This document shows positions 1 through 11,500 of a stretch of DNA of 56,114 nt, one piece after another. The stretch comes from Rhizopus sp. PT2906 (taxonomy: Eukaryota > Mucoromycota > Mucoromycetes > Mucorales > Rhizopodaceae): the NCBI GenBank assembly GCA_025529335.1, contig JAMYHX010000275.1, positions 1 to 56,114 on the forward strand, in the 5' to 3' direction. Each line of letters starts with the position of its first letter. The stretch's first letter is position 1. The notes under the pieces were generated by a model. That model ran no database searches. It saw nothing but the letters and a program-made list of their open reading frames with translations, and was not told the DNA's origin. Made by a program: the position numbers and the translations under genes.

Positions 1-158
1 CATGAATTTTGTTCTCACCATGGGTGTATTTATTTTCGATCACAGGCGAATTTACTTTCCGAAAAGAGTGTATATCAAAATGTTGTCAAATAATTTCAGT
101 AAAGTGACCCTTTTTTTTATTTGTACAAATATTACTATTACTACTACAACTACTACTA

Positions 159-2492
159 CTACAAATTATCAAAATCAAGTTCTTTTCCTTCCATCAACTC
201 TTGTTCAACGAGTTTTAATAATTCTTCATCTTCGTCATAGTCCTTTAATGGCTTAACCTTGTTCACGGGCTTTAATTTAGGTAAGGTTGTTGGTATAGGT
301 GGCATCATCATCTTTTGTTGGTTGAGCTCTTCATTCAATTCTGCCTTTTGAATGGCTGCTCTTTCTTCATCCGTAAATTGTCTTTCTTTAGCGGGTTTCA
401 AGAATTCGTCGAGCTTCTCATCATCAATGGCTTCAACCAGGTCCTTGAATTGCCCTCGATATTCTCCTCCAACAAATACCTGTGGAAATTCTTTGATTCT
501 ACCTTCTGAACTACCATTGTTGTTGGCTCGTTTAGCATATTGTCTAGCTGCCTCACTAGAAGCAACATCAACCAGACTGAATTTGATATTGTTTGATGTG
601 AGCAATTGCTGGATTTGTTCTTGATTTCTCTTGATCTAGTTACACAATAAGCGCGTTGTTATTTTAATGGCATTGTTATCCTTACCACAGGGTTAGCGCT
701 GACAGATGAGTAGTAGATTTGAACCTTCTTAGGATCTAATGGGGTCAAGACAGGTTCGGGTTTTTGATATTCAGGCAAGTTGCCTAATACTCTTAACAAG
801 GTCTTACTCTTGCTTTCTACAAGAGTGGGTGTAGGACGTAACTTGGGCACGTTAGCAGGATGTGGCCATGAAACAGCCTCTGTAGGCAAGTAACGTTCAG
901 TCCAAGTCTCTCTCTTTTGTCCTTGAGTCTTTTTCAACTTGTTCATCTGATCTTTTTGATGGTTTTCAAGATTATCAAGCTCATGTTGATGAGATTCTTC
1001 GAGATCTTGAATTTGAACAGCATGGGTATGTTCCTGCTGCTCAAATTCTTGCAAGATCTTTTCTAAATGCTCATTAATCGAGTCAGCTGTAGGATTCTGT
1101 TCAGCCTCCTTTCTTGCTTCCTCCAGTTGCTTTTCAAGCTGCAATTTGTCTTCTTTATGCTTCTTTTTAAGGGCAAGAATACTGAAACTTTGTGCTGTCT
1201 TTAATTTGCGTAACTCTTCTTGATGATTGCTTTCTAATTCATCTATTGCCTTTTGTTGCTCTTTTAAGAGTTGATCTTTTTCTGCTAATGCTTGTTCGTG
1301 CAAGCGAAGGCTTTCTTCATGTGCCTTCTTTTGAATCTATTTTATCAATTACGCAATGTTATGCACTGTTTCCCTGAATTCATGTACATCCAGTATTACC
1401 TCGAGTTGTTGATTCAAATCCTCGATTTTTTTAAGGGCTGCTTCCTTATCTTCTTCCTTATTTATAGCCTCATTATCCTTGATCAGCGAACGAAGCTCCT
1501 CCAACTCTTTTTCTTTATCTGCCAATTGATGAACAGCTTGAAGATTCTACAATAGTATGTCATTATATGCTTGCAGTATTTATAATAAAGTCACCTGCCT
1601 GTTGTTTCAGTTCTTCCAACTGTTGGGCCACCTGGTCAATCTCTGGCGCCTTTTCTTCCATCAGCCGTTTTTGTTCCTCCAATTCCGCTTCCTTTTGCTC
1701 AAGTAATCTCTGTTTCTGGGCAAGTTCTTCTTCTTTATCAGATTGGGCAATGTTCGAAGGCGGATTTGTATTTAGCTGTTCTAATTTACTGCGAAGCTCT
1801 TCGATTTCTCTTTCCCTTTCTAGTAGCTGCTCTTGTTTGCTTTCGTGTTCTTGTTCTTGAAGTTGCTTTTTTAATCGTTCAAGTTCCGCTTGTTGATCAG
1901 CAATCAGTTTCAGGTTTTCTTCATTCTTAATACAATTAGAATTAATACTCTCCGCGAGGGGTGCTTAAATGATATACGTTACCTTGGCTTTTAAGTCCTT
2001 GACTTCTTCCTTCATTTCACTGATAGGAAACTTCTTCGTTGTGGATGCTGCACTACCAGTGATGCTTGTACGGTTTCCTGCTATACTAACAACACTCGTG
2101 CGATTTCCTGCTGTACTAGTGATACTTGCACGATTTCCTGCTGTACCAGTGCCACTTATTCGGGACTTGGCTGTTGCTGTTGTTGTTGTTGTTGCGCCTT
2201 TTACGGAAGCTGCGATACTCGTAGGCCGTGACGTGGGTGGCGATTTCCTATTAGGACTCTTACCACTAGCGAGAATCGAGGTACGTGAAGTAGGTCTAGG
2301 TAAATGACTATCTCCTGGAGCAATAAGTGATGATCGATTACTACTGGCTACCGTCTTTCTTGAAGCAACAGAAGGTGTTAAACTGTTGATGGCCTTTGAG
2401 TTTTTCAGCCTTGAAGTAGCTGTCTTTTTGACGCCTCTTTCCTCCGAACCATTGGCCTTTTTTTCTTTTTTCCTAGGACCAAGGCACACCAT
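159..2492 (-). CDS. Coiled-coil protein with C-terminal SH3BGR/glutaredoxin-like domain
   Basis: Spliced gene read from ATG at 2492 to the stop at 159. Exons are about 2492-1983, 1925-1607, 1547-1400, 1336-686 and 635-159; the third join is uncertain. The N-terminal ~170 residues are basic and rich in Ser, Pro, Thr and Arg, including repeated AGNR(T/A)S units. The middle is a long charged coiled coil with heptad-like E/K/L/Q runs. The last ~150 residues form a thioredoxin fold of the SH3BGR type: a first strand IYYSSVSANP, then a helix, the strand IKFSLVDV, the cis-Pro region FPQVFVGGEYRG, and a Glu/Lys-rich tail. No CxxC redox motif is present, as is usual for SH3BGR proteins, so a binding role is more likely than a catalytic one. 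The intron at 636-685 splits the fold right after the first strand, which proves the long coiled coil and the domain are one protein. The basic N-terminus could bind microtubules or membranes, but that is a guess. Confidence 0.75.
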
Positions 2493-3241
2493 GATCTTCT
2501 TTTTTAGGGACTCCAAAAGAAAAAAATAAAAAAAAAAAGAAAAAAAAGGGGGGAAAAGTGTAAAAAGAAAGACTGGACACACACAACACACGTTTTATAT
2601 TGGCTTTACTCTTTATGGATGCTCACCACGGCGCACAACAGCTTATTCATTTACCTTTTATAGTACACTGCAATCGGAATTTGATTTGATTGATCTCACC
2701 TTTTTTTTTTGCTTCTTTGCCTAGAATTCTCTGGAGAATTTTATGAGACGGTCGGATAGAGCCAACAAGGAAGGATATATGCTGCTTCAGAGCGAGCATC
2801 TAGATCATTCTTGCATCGCATCAAATAATATGTCTTCTTCTTAATCATCCATGTCGATATCTATTTGTTCGCCTTGCGTTGATGTTGATGAGCTTGTTGA
2901 TATTAATATCTGTGTGAAGTTGAAGCATGACATATGCTCTTATAGATAATGGTTTTCAAAAGTCGAGGATTTTTCCCAATTTCCAAGAGTAACGATGTCT
3001 TCTTTTGTAACACCACAGCATAGGGTTAATGAGGATGCAATAGATCTGACGCTTACATTTCGCTCTTCAGTGGAAATTATAATCATGTTGCGGAGCTATG
3101 TAGGGATTATGGATGTGGCTAAAGGCTCTTGTGGGGACCTTGAATTTACAAAAAGAGACGAACGAGCGGAAATGCAAGATAATGAAGGATGGTTTCTAAG
3201 AGCGATGAATGCTCTCACAGGACAAAGAGAACGGTCTTGGT
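2493..3241. other. Intergenic stretch upstream of the coiled-coil gene
   Basis: An A-rich (T-rich on the minus strand) tract at about 2516-2550 lies just ahead of the minus-strand start at 2492 and is probably its promoter or 5' leader. A 94-codon open frame on the plus strand at 2995-3279 starts with a real ATG (2995) but matches no family I recognise and overlaps the recombinase remnant. I do not call it a gene. Confidence 0.4.
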
Positions 3242-3917
3242 TCAGAAAGATTGTAAAAGATTTGATAATACGACAGTGATCATGAGTTTTTTTTTTTGGA
3301 AGACCACTTGAGACGTCAGTTGGAAGTTGTCGTTGATAACCGCCGACTGCAAAACGATGCGATGTAGGTCGGAAGGTCGCAAAAAAGCTGCCATCGCTAG
3401 GAGAAAAGGCTGCTTTTTCTGCAAGAAGGGCAGTGGTGTAGTCATGGAAGTTGAAATCTGTCGTAAATGATTGAGTGTGGGGGAAATGCCAATTGTTGGA
3501 CGATGACTCTGTTTCGGAAGTTCCCTGCGAGCAAGTGTATCAAGAAGGTTATTCACCAGGTGTAGCTTGTTATCCAATGAGACTTTATTTTGGTGAAAAG
3601 CTAAGATGGAAGGGCGGAACGAGCGCAATGTTGAGGAGGAATAACCAAATTGGTAGTGCATATCCGAAAGAAAATCGGCAATATCCGTAGCTGAAAATCC
3701 ATTGATACTTACGTGGTGCTGCAAGATTTGGAGTCCAGTCGTAGTGGGGACGAACTCCAAAAGCATGCAAGGGAGAATGCAATGAATTATTAGTCTCGCT
3801 TGGAGATGCTTGACGCTCTTGTGCCAATTGCTGATGAAGCACAATAAAAGATTCTTCAATAAATTCTGACATAAAGGGTGATCCAAATGCGGTTTTGACC
3901 TCGCTCATTAAGATCAA
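3242..3917 (-). pseudogene. Decayed tyrosine recombinase of DIRS/Ngaro-like retroelement
   Basis: Two overlapping minus-strand frames carry consecutive parts of one protein. The upstream part (3917 to about 3710) reads into a neighbouring frame, and the downstream part continues with a SAM-like N-terminal integrase domain (FLSDMHYQFGYSSSTLRS) followed by the start of a tyrosine recombinase catalytic domain (FLLAMAAFLRPSDLHRI). The Arg of FLRPSDL corresponds to the first catalytic Arg of the family. The remaining His, Arg and Tyr motifs are missing because the frame ends in an A-rich stretch at about 3290. The frame change near 3700 and the missing C-terminus mark it as a dead fragment. The family call rests on resemblance to fungal DIRS-type recombinases; a Crypton origin is an alternative. 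No reverse transcriptase is visible next to it. Confidence 0.6.
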
Positions 3918-5480
3918 ATAATAAGTATTGTCATTGTATTTCTTTTATTGTTTTATGGGTTTCAAATTTCGCTATTCTAAAGAAAAAGAAGATCATAGAA
4001 TATATCCTTCCTTGTTAGCTTATCCTCTGGTCTATTGATCAAATGTGCGGGAATAAATTTGTGACAATGTCAATAACCAAACCACCTTACAGTTCTATTT
4101 TATTATTTAACCAGTTAAACAACTATTACCTAATCTTCTTTTTTCTTTTGGTCAATTCTTCAAATTAAAATACTTACATATATATTATCCAGTCATATTT
4201 GACTTATCCGGACCAAGTCATATTGATAAAGGCACATATTTCACCGCCCATTGAGACTTTTCAGAGGCATCCCTTTTATTTAAAAAACCGCACATTGGCG
4301 TTGCGCTTACTGTACACTTAAAATGCACCAGAAATGAAAAAAATCGTTCACTTTCCACATGGAATTTGGTACATAAATCCGTACATAGTAATGAGAGGAG
4401 TTAAAAAAGATAAGCCAGGTGGTAAAATCAACGCGATATGTCGACGATTATAAAAGAGGAATGTAAATAACTAACCGATTTTTTACGCTCAAGGTCCAGT
4501 GCGTTTTATTTTACAGTCCATTGCGAAGCTTGTGAAATGGGTGTGAGAATACTCTAGTTGGCTTTGGTTGTAAACTCGATTTGTGTGGCTGAAAATAATC
4601 TCCTTTCGTGCAGTTGCCGAAATGGAAACGAAAGATGATGTGGTACAACCCACCCCTTGGTTTCGCAGATTCTTCAAGCAGCGAAAAGTAATCCGCCCAC
4701 AAGACAAGAAAAAATAGAACAATGCGCTTAGAAAACTATAAAGAGACATAGAGTATAGAAAACTTTGATTTTATTGTTATTAATTTAAAACTACAAATAA
4801 AAAAGCGCGGCTCAGAGAGCGTAGTATCACATCTGAAGTCGAAATGGAGGCAACTAAGGTTGAATTAGGAACAACATTCAATAAAAAATTGGTTGCGTCC
4901 AGTTTATATCCTCCATGGATATGAGCATTTTTATTGGTCATCTGGAAAATCGACTTTAGGTTATGTCCAGGCTATGTCCAGGCTGCGTCCAAGGTAAATG
5001 CTCCATGGACATGAGCCTTTTTATTGGTCAGACAAATCCGTTCATTTTCATCCATTTCACAAGCTCCCCAATGGTGTGATAATATAAAAAGTAATAAAAG
5101 AACATAAGATACAGTAAGATTGAATTGATCCTTTTATTGATTAAGAGTGTTTCTTATTTATGCTTTAAGTTTACTGTGGAATTATAGGTGATGTGGGTCT
5201 AACAGTTGTTCTGGGGTGGAGTAATTTAATTAAGAGTTTCCTAATTTTACTATTGTGCCATCCTGAATCAAGAAATGATATTATGTACTAGTATCTGCTA
5301 TTATATGGGCAATTTCTTTTGTTTCAATAAGCGTGAATTAGGTTCAGATACGACACCATGAAATCGCTGTCTTGTTATTCACAAGCAAAAGCAGTAGTCA
5401 TTGTGGCTTTCTATAAAATTGTATAGTAAAAACTTTATTATCAATATACATTTTTTTTTCTTGTATAAAAAGTAATTGAA
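3918..5480. other. Intergenic region with short direct repeats
   Basis: 1.5 kb without a confident gene. A 31-codon plus-strand frame at 4622-4717 follows a good splice acceptor (TTTCGTGCAG ending near 4614) and could be the last exon of a small gene, but no upstream exon is convincing. Two copies of a 30-bp motif at 4911-4940 and 5001-5030 are annotated separately. Confidence 0.4.
4911..5030. repeat. Pair of 30-bp direct repeats, 90 bp apart
   Basis: The motif CTCCATGGAYATGAGCMTTT followed by TTATTGGTCA occurs at 4911-4940 and at 5001-5030 with two mismatches. Between them lie three short tandem copies of a (T/C)GTCCAGGCT-like unit (about 4966-4992). The first copy is preceded by GCGTCCAG, the second by GCGTCCAAGG. 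This looks like a degraded tandem repeat or transposon end rather than gene sequence. Confidence 0.6.
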
Positions 5481-6979
5481 TTAAGATGAAGCAGATGGAG
5501 GAGGAGGTAATGACGAGCCAGTAGGAATAGAAGAGCTTCCTGGCGGAGGTGATAATCGAGCACTGGAAGCACTGCTACTTGGTGGAGGTGGTGGAGGGAT
5601 ACCAGATGAACTGGCTGGAGGAGGAGGAGGAGGAGGCATACTTCCAGCTGGTGGAATTGATGTTGCAGCTACGGTAGCATCAGCAGTGCCAGCTGTAGCG
5701 GGAGGATAGCCGTAATAACTATAGTAACTAGGATCATACTGGTACTGACTACCGTCTGAGTTATAATAGCCACTATAGTACTGGCTATAATCATAAGCAT
5801 ATGCATTTCCATCTGCTGGTGCACTAGTAGGAGCGCTGTAACCATTGTAGTACTTTTTTGAGAAAAAAGTTAGTTTAAGAGAATGTTAGTCTTTCATTTT
5901 GTGTGCTTCTTTTTTTATGCTTTATGAAATAAAAAAACCGTATGTTATCATCACACTTACTCCGTTGTAACCTGGACGACCACGTCCATATCCATAAGAT
6001 TGTAATCTTTCAGCTTCTTGTCTAACCGTAGCCAATAAATCCTCAGTCAATTTAACTGCTGAATCCAAGCCATCCTCTTTGAGACAACTATATGATACAA
6101 ATCAACATTTCATTTAAACGTTATCTCAGATGAATGACTTACGTGATATGGACATGCAATTCTTCCTCTGATTCTTTACCGGTAGCTGCATCAATAAATC
6201 CAGATCCCTTTCCCTTTAATTGCACACGAGCCCCTGTTTCTTGGACAATATGCTTTACAAAGGCACCTTGAGGGCCTACAATTTTGGCACGAAGGTTGAA
6301 AGGTGGATTACCAGGTACATTCACAGGTATCTTCTTTTCAAAGAGTTTACGTTCAAATCGTTTTTCTGGCTTCTCAGCTGGTTGAGCTGAAGGAACTTGT
6401 GCAGTCTCGATCAATTCCTGTATCTTTTTCACAGCTTTATCCAAAGACTCTCTTGTTTTTGCACTAACATGTAAATAGAGTGGTGGTTCTCCTGGTGAGG
6501 CTAAGGATATATCTGGATAATATTTTCCTCGTGTTGTCACATCTGATGAATGGTTAATTTGGACAACTCTTTATTTCCTTTTATCATTATACCTGCTCCA
6601 GTTTCCTGATGAATCTGAGTTTGAGTTGCTCCACGAGTTAGCATATATCTATTCTTCAAATCATTAATTGGGATGTTCTTTGTGAATTCACCCTCTTTGC
6701 TCTCTTCAGCATGTAGGTTAATTCCTTTTTGTTGAAGCATGGCATTGATTCTAGCTGCTGCTTCACCTACGCAAACTAGGTCAGATGTGCCTCTCAAGAT
6801 AACCGATTCAATACGTTACTAGCTACTTTTGTAGGATCGGCATCTAGTTTTGTTACTTTCTTTTCTGGTGCATTTTCGTCCTTTTGATCTTCTTGATCCC
6901 ACTTTCTTTTTCTTAAAATAGAAATTAATATTAATCCTATTGTAATGATATTAGTTGCTTACTTTATGTTCTCAGTCAT
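5481..6979 (-). CDS. KH-domain splicing protein, KHDC4/BLOM7-like
   Basis: Six exons give 393 codons plus a stop, in perfect frame: 6979-6963, 6911-6820, 6766-6593, 6542-6143, 6087-5961 and 5852-5481. The protein begins MTENIKKRKWDQ, a basic KRKWD start seen in this family. It has two KH-type regions: one around INDLKNRYMLTRGATQ with QETGADVTTRGKYYPD, and a second with KIVGPQGAFVKHIVQETGAR. After these come a Gly/Arg/Tyr-rich linker (SYGYGRGRPGYN), a Tyr/Ser/Asp-rich stretch and a proline-rich tail (SMPPPPPPP). This order matches human KHDC4/BLOM7 and its relatives, which bind RNA and associate with the spliceosome (SNIP1/PRP19-associated factors). All five introns are small (50-108 nt) with GTAAGY or GTATAA donors. 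The gene is likely nuclear and involved in pre-mRNA splicing. Confidence is high for the family. Confidence 0.88.
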
Positions 6980-8556
6980 TATTTATTAAATAGATAAATA
7001 TCAAGTTTGAAAGAAATGTATAAAGAACGTCTTGGAACAAAAATTTGAAATAAGCAGTCACGATATCAATAGAGCTTGATACTTCTCAGATTTCACACCA
7101 AAACCTTCAAAAGAAAGGACTTTCAAGTTAACCTTGTGAAGCTTTTAGTTTTATCCAAAATACTGTCAATTCAAGAAAAATCAACAGAAACATCCAAGGA
7201 AAACAATATAGTCAGGAAGGTTTGTGGTTACACAAGTTCCTTTCATTGTTACCAGTCGAATCAAGCTTCTTTCTGTATTTTTTGAACTTCCTGGGCTGTA
7301 CGCTCTGCCACAAACTATTGAAGCTTGCGAGGGATGCTTTGAGGCTACCTTAACATGAAGTACACCTAAACATCTAATTCATTATCCATTATTCCTTTTT
7401 ATGTATAATCAAACAGGATCTTTCAGCAGCGCTTTTACTTGTTGAGAATTCAAGGGTTACATTCAGCAGATAATCACACTGATTTATATGAAACTGTAGG
7501 ACAAAACCAGCCAGATGGAAATATCCAAAGTACCATTGCATCAAATAGTCTCTAAATCTTAGTTCACTAGATCGTGTTCAGGTATTATTAACTGATGCAT
7601 ATGACATTCCTGTATATGTACAAAAGAATCCTCCTAACTAAGGTAAAGCTTCTTGCGTCAAGACGTTGTCGATCAATTTGTTCATTCATACAATTATAGT
7701 ACGTTCATATGTGATTATCAAAACCAAATGACAGGTTTTGGTTGTCTGTATTCAAATTCATTGGAAAGAACCAATATGGCTTACCGAATAATGTGGACTT
7801 GACCACCAAAATATCAACCAAGACTAATTGAATGCATAGTCAATATATTATTTATAGTAGTTGCATATGAAGTCACCTCATGATGCCACTGTGATAAGCA
7901 TACTCCCTTCATCTCAATTACTTTAAATATATTTTATTTATTGATAAAATACAAAGATCATAAAGAGAACGTGATGTTTTTATGACATTGCCAGTTTGAG
8001 ATGTAAAAGAGTATATAAAAACCCCTTCTGGACTTGAGAGTATAAAAAGTGAGTGGCACTGTTATAAGGCTGAATGTCGTATTGAATCCAATAGACTAAA
8101 GAACTCATTTTTTCCGTTGTAATGTTATCAAGGTAAGAACAAATGCAAGAGGAAATGGTCCACTATCCCATTTGACAGCAATATTTGACAGCCTTGTTTT
8201 TGTGCTGCAATTAATGTTTAAAATATCCTGAATAGTTATTTTACGACATTATTTTATAAATTTAACGTCCATAATTAATAAAAATACAATACGTTGCCTA
8301 GTTACAAGAATGATTCTTTTTTTGTATGGCTTTGGCCATGGTTTATGGTGTAATTCATGACTCAAATAGACCGCCTAGTGCAAAAAAGGAAGCTAGATGC
8401 TAAAAAAGGAATCTTTGAGTTAGATTAGGCATTTACCCAATCACATTGTTACCTTTAAAATGTCGCTTTTTTTAATGCCTTTTTCTTTTTTTTTTTTTTT
8501 TTTTTCTTTCTACTTCAGCCTTGTTGTTGTATGCCAATTGTTGATCTCTATAACGA
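6980..8556. other. Intergenic region, possible decayed coding sequence
   Basis: 1.6 kb between a minus-strand and a plus-strand gene. Short plus-strand frames at about 7076-7285, 7410-7560 and 7580-7640 (for example LTDAYDIPVYVQKNPP) have a coding look but are broken by stops and I recognise no family. A long T-rich tract at about 8485-8512 sits right before the start of the ATPase gene and is probably its promoter. Confidence 0.35.
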
Positions 8557-11500
8557 ATGTCGACGAATTCTTCGGCTGGAACACGCGCAGTGTATGGCAC
8601 TTCTTCAGTAGAATCTCGATCTATCTTTGCAGATAGTCCTAGAGAAACACAACACCCAACCCGAAGAGATTCAGCTGCGCCTCTTATTCATACACCTCCT
8701 GTACAGCTTGCCGTAGATAACGATCCTCTTGAAGTAGGCTCCTTGCAGTCTCACTCTCACTCGCTTTCTCATTCTACAAGCTTGCACAGAAGAAGACGAA
8801 GTAGTGGTTACGGTGAGAGTTCAGGCGAGGATGATAGTAGTATTAGTAGCAGCAGTGGCGACGACAGCGATGCTGAGATCAATTCAAGCGACGAATACCC
8901 TAGTGACGTAGATCTTCCAGGACATGATATGCATGCTTTTAATGGAAGAAGTGATACTCGTATTCATGGATTAAACGATATACCCCAGGATAACTGTCAT
9001 GAGCAGGTATTGCTCTTGGAAGAAGAAGACGTTCAAGTTTATATCTATGGTTACAGATACAATCGACTACACTTGTTCCTGTACAGAGTCTTTTCTGTCT
9101 TATCATGTGGTATTCTTTGGCTCATGTTTAGATGGATACCTCGGTGGTATATATCCTTCATTGGTATCAAAGTACCTCTGAAAGATGCAGAATGGCTTGT
9201 ATTTGAGGTAAGCAAAATAAGGGTACTTCCCCCCCTCCTCTCTCTTAATAAGGTCCTTTTATTAAAAAACATATACTTTCAGAGTCAGTACAAGGAAATA
9301 GAGATCATCAAGCCAAGACGTGAGCTGTACGGTGGAACCATTGGATCTGTATTCTCATATGATCAAGTGAAGCAGGAGATATCCCATTTGAGATCACATA
9401 CGGATGCTTATCAACAGTATCTAAATATGGAACAAAAGATGACCCATATTGTAATGGTAGACTATCGATACATTCGACTCGTATTTCATCCTGATCTATG
9501 CAAGTTTCTTATTGTCGGGTAAGCTAAGGGAAATGAAAAAATAATTGACCGTGTTCCGTTGACATTCTTTCCACACAATAGGTTTTGGAAAGATCAAGCA
9601 TGGAACTCAACCAAGAACCTAAAGACAGGATTGACTTACGAAAAGTATCGTACTCGATTATCTGTTTTTGGCCCCAATCTGATCAACATTCAAGAGAAGC
9701 CAACGTTGAAACTGCTGACAGATGAAGTATTGAACCCATTTTACGTATTTCAAATTGGAAGTATATTACTTTGGTCTATGGATGATTACTATTATTACGC
9801 GTTCTGTATTTTCATCATAAGCGCCTTCAGTATTATTTCGACGCTTATTGAAACCAAGCAAGTAAGTCGCATGTTTTTCTCACAAGAGATAAAAGAGAGA
9901 GAAGGACATTAACATGAGTTCAAACCTTAGACAATGAAGAGGATGAAAGAAATGTCTTGGTTTGAATGCAAGGTTAGAGTATTTCGAGGCGGTTCATGTA
10001 AATATGAGTGTAGACGCACACACAACATGTCAAACTAATCCATTTGTACACAAGGGCAAAACATTAGTTCCATTCAGCTTGTACCTGGTGATTTAATTGA
10101 CATTGGTAATATCCACACTGTTCCATGTGATGCCATGCTCGTATCTGGAGACTGTATACTGAATGAATCCATGCTTACTGGCGAATCAGTTCCTGTATCA
10201 AAAGTGCCAATCAATGATTTGACCCTTCGTAAGATGAACCTGTCTTCGTCGAGTATACCGGCGGAGATTTCCAAACACTTTTTGTTTATGGGCACTAAAA
10301 TGGTCAGGGTTCGAGGCAATGACAATGTGTCTTTAGCTACAGCCATCGTTGTTCGAACAGGCTTCAATTCTGCCAAGGGTGGTCTCGTCCGAAGCATGTT
10401 ATTTCCAAAACCAAACAACTTCAAGTTTTATAGAGATTCATTTAGATTTATTGGTGTCTTATCCATGATAGGTAAACAAGATTTCATTCATAGCAATAGA
10501 GAGAGATGCTCATGAGGCTTTTTTTTGTAACTGCAGCAATTTTTGGTTTTTTGGTATCATCGATTAATTTCATTCGTTTGGGAATCGATAGTACAACCAT
10601 GATTCTTCGTGCACTCGACCTGATCACTATTGTTGTTCCACCAGCTCTACCTGCCACACTTTCCATTGGTACCAGCTTTGCTATTAGTCGATTAAAGAAA
10701 GTGGGCATCTTTTGTATTTCTCCACCTAGAGTCAATATTGGAGGAAAGATTGACTGCATGTGCTTTGACAAGACAGGGACACTGACCGAAGACGGCCTAG
10801 ACATTCACGGTATACGTGCTGTGACGATAGGCGAAGATGGCAAAAAGCTATTTGAAGAAGAGTCAAAGTCGATTAGCTTGGTTCATCCAAATGATGATGA
10901 GGCACTATCTACCAAGTCTAGAATTTTGCGAACGATGACCACCTGTCACTCTCTCAAGATTGTCGATGGTGAGCTCCTGGGTGATCCTCTCGACTTGAAA
11001 ATGTTTGAATTTACTCGCTGGGAACTTGAAGAAAGTGGTGGAGCATCTTCCATGGGGTTGAAACCTAGAAGTGAACTGGCTGCATTACAAGCTAAAAAGA
11101 GCGCAAAAGTAGGTATTATGCCTACTGTTGTACGCCCCCCTGGAGGTGGAAATCATGAATTCAATTTTCAATCGGTTTGTTTCTTAATTTAAACTCGAGG
11201 GAGAAAAAGTAATTAACCGAACGTTATCATGATATAGGAGACACCTGTCGAATTTGGTATTATTCATACATTTGAATTTGTGTCTACTTTGAGACGAATG
11301 AGCGTCATTGTAAGACAGTTGGCAAATCCAACTATGGAAATATTTGTGAAGGGGGCACCTGAAGTCATGAAGGATATTTGTCTACCCGAATCAAGTAAGC
11401 TGGATATTCACATGTATTGATAGACACTGATTTAATATATGTATAAACAAATAGTTCCAGAGGATTATGAACAACGATTATACAAATACACTCACAATGG

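Noticed and set aside
2..256. 84-codon plus-strand frame at the left edge, including a Thr run
   Set aside because: It overlaps the coiled-coil gene's last exon in antisense and consists largely of a trinucleotide repeat (ACT) translation.
2995..3279. 94-codon plus-strand ORF with an ATG
   Set aside because: Overlaps the recombinase relic, has no recognised family and no intron or promoter support.
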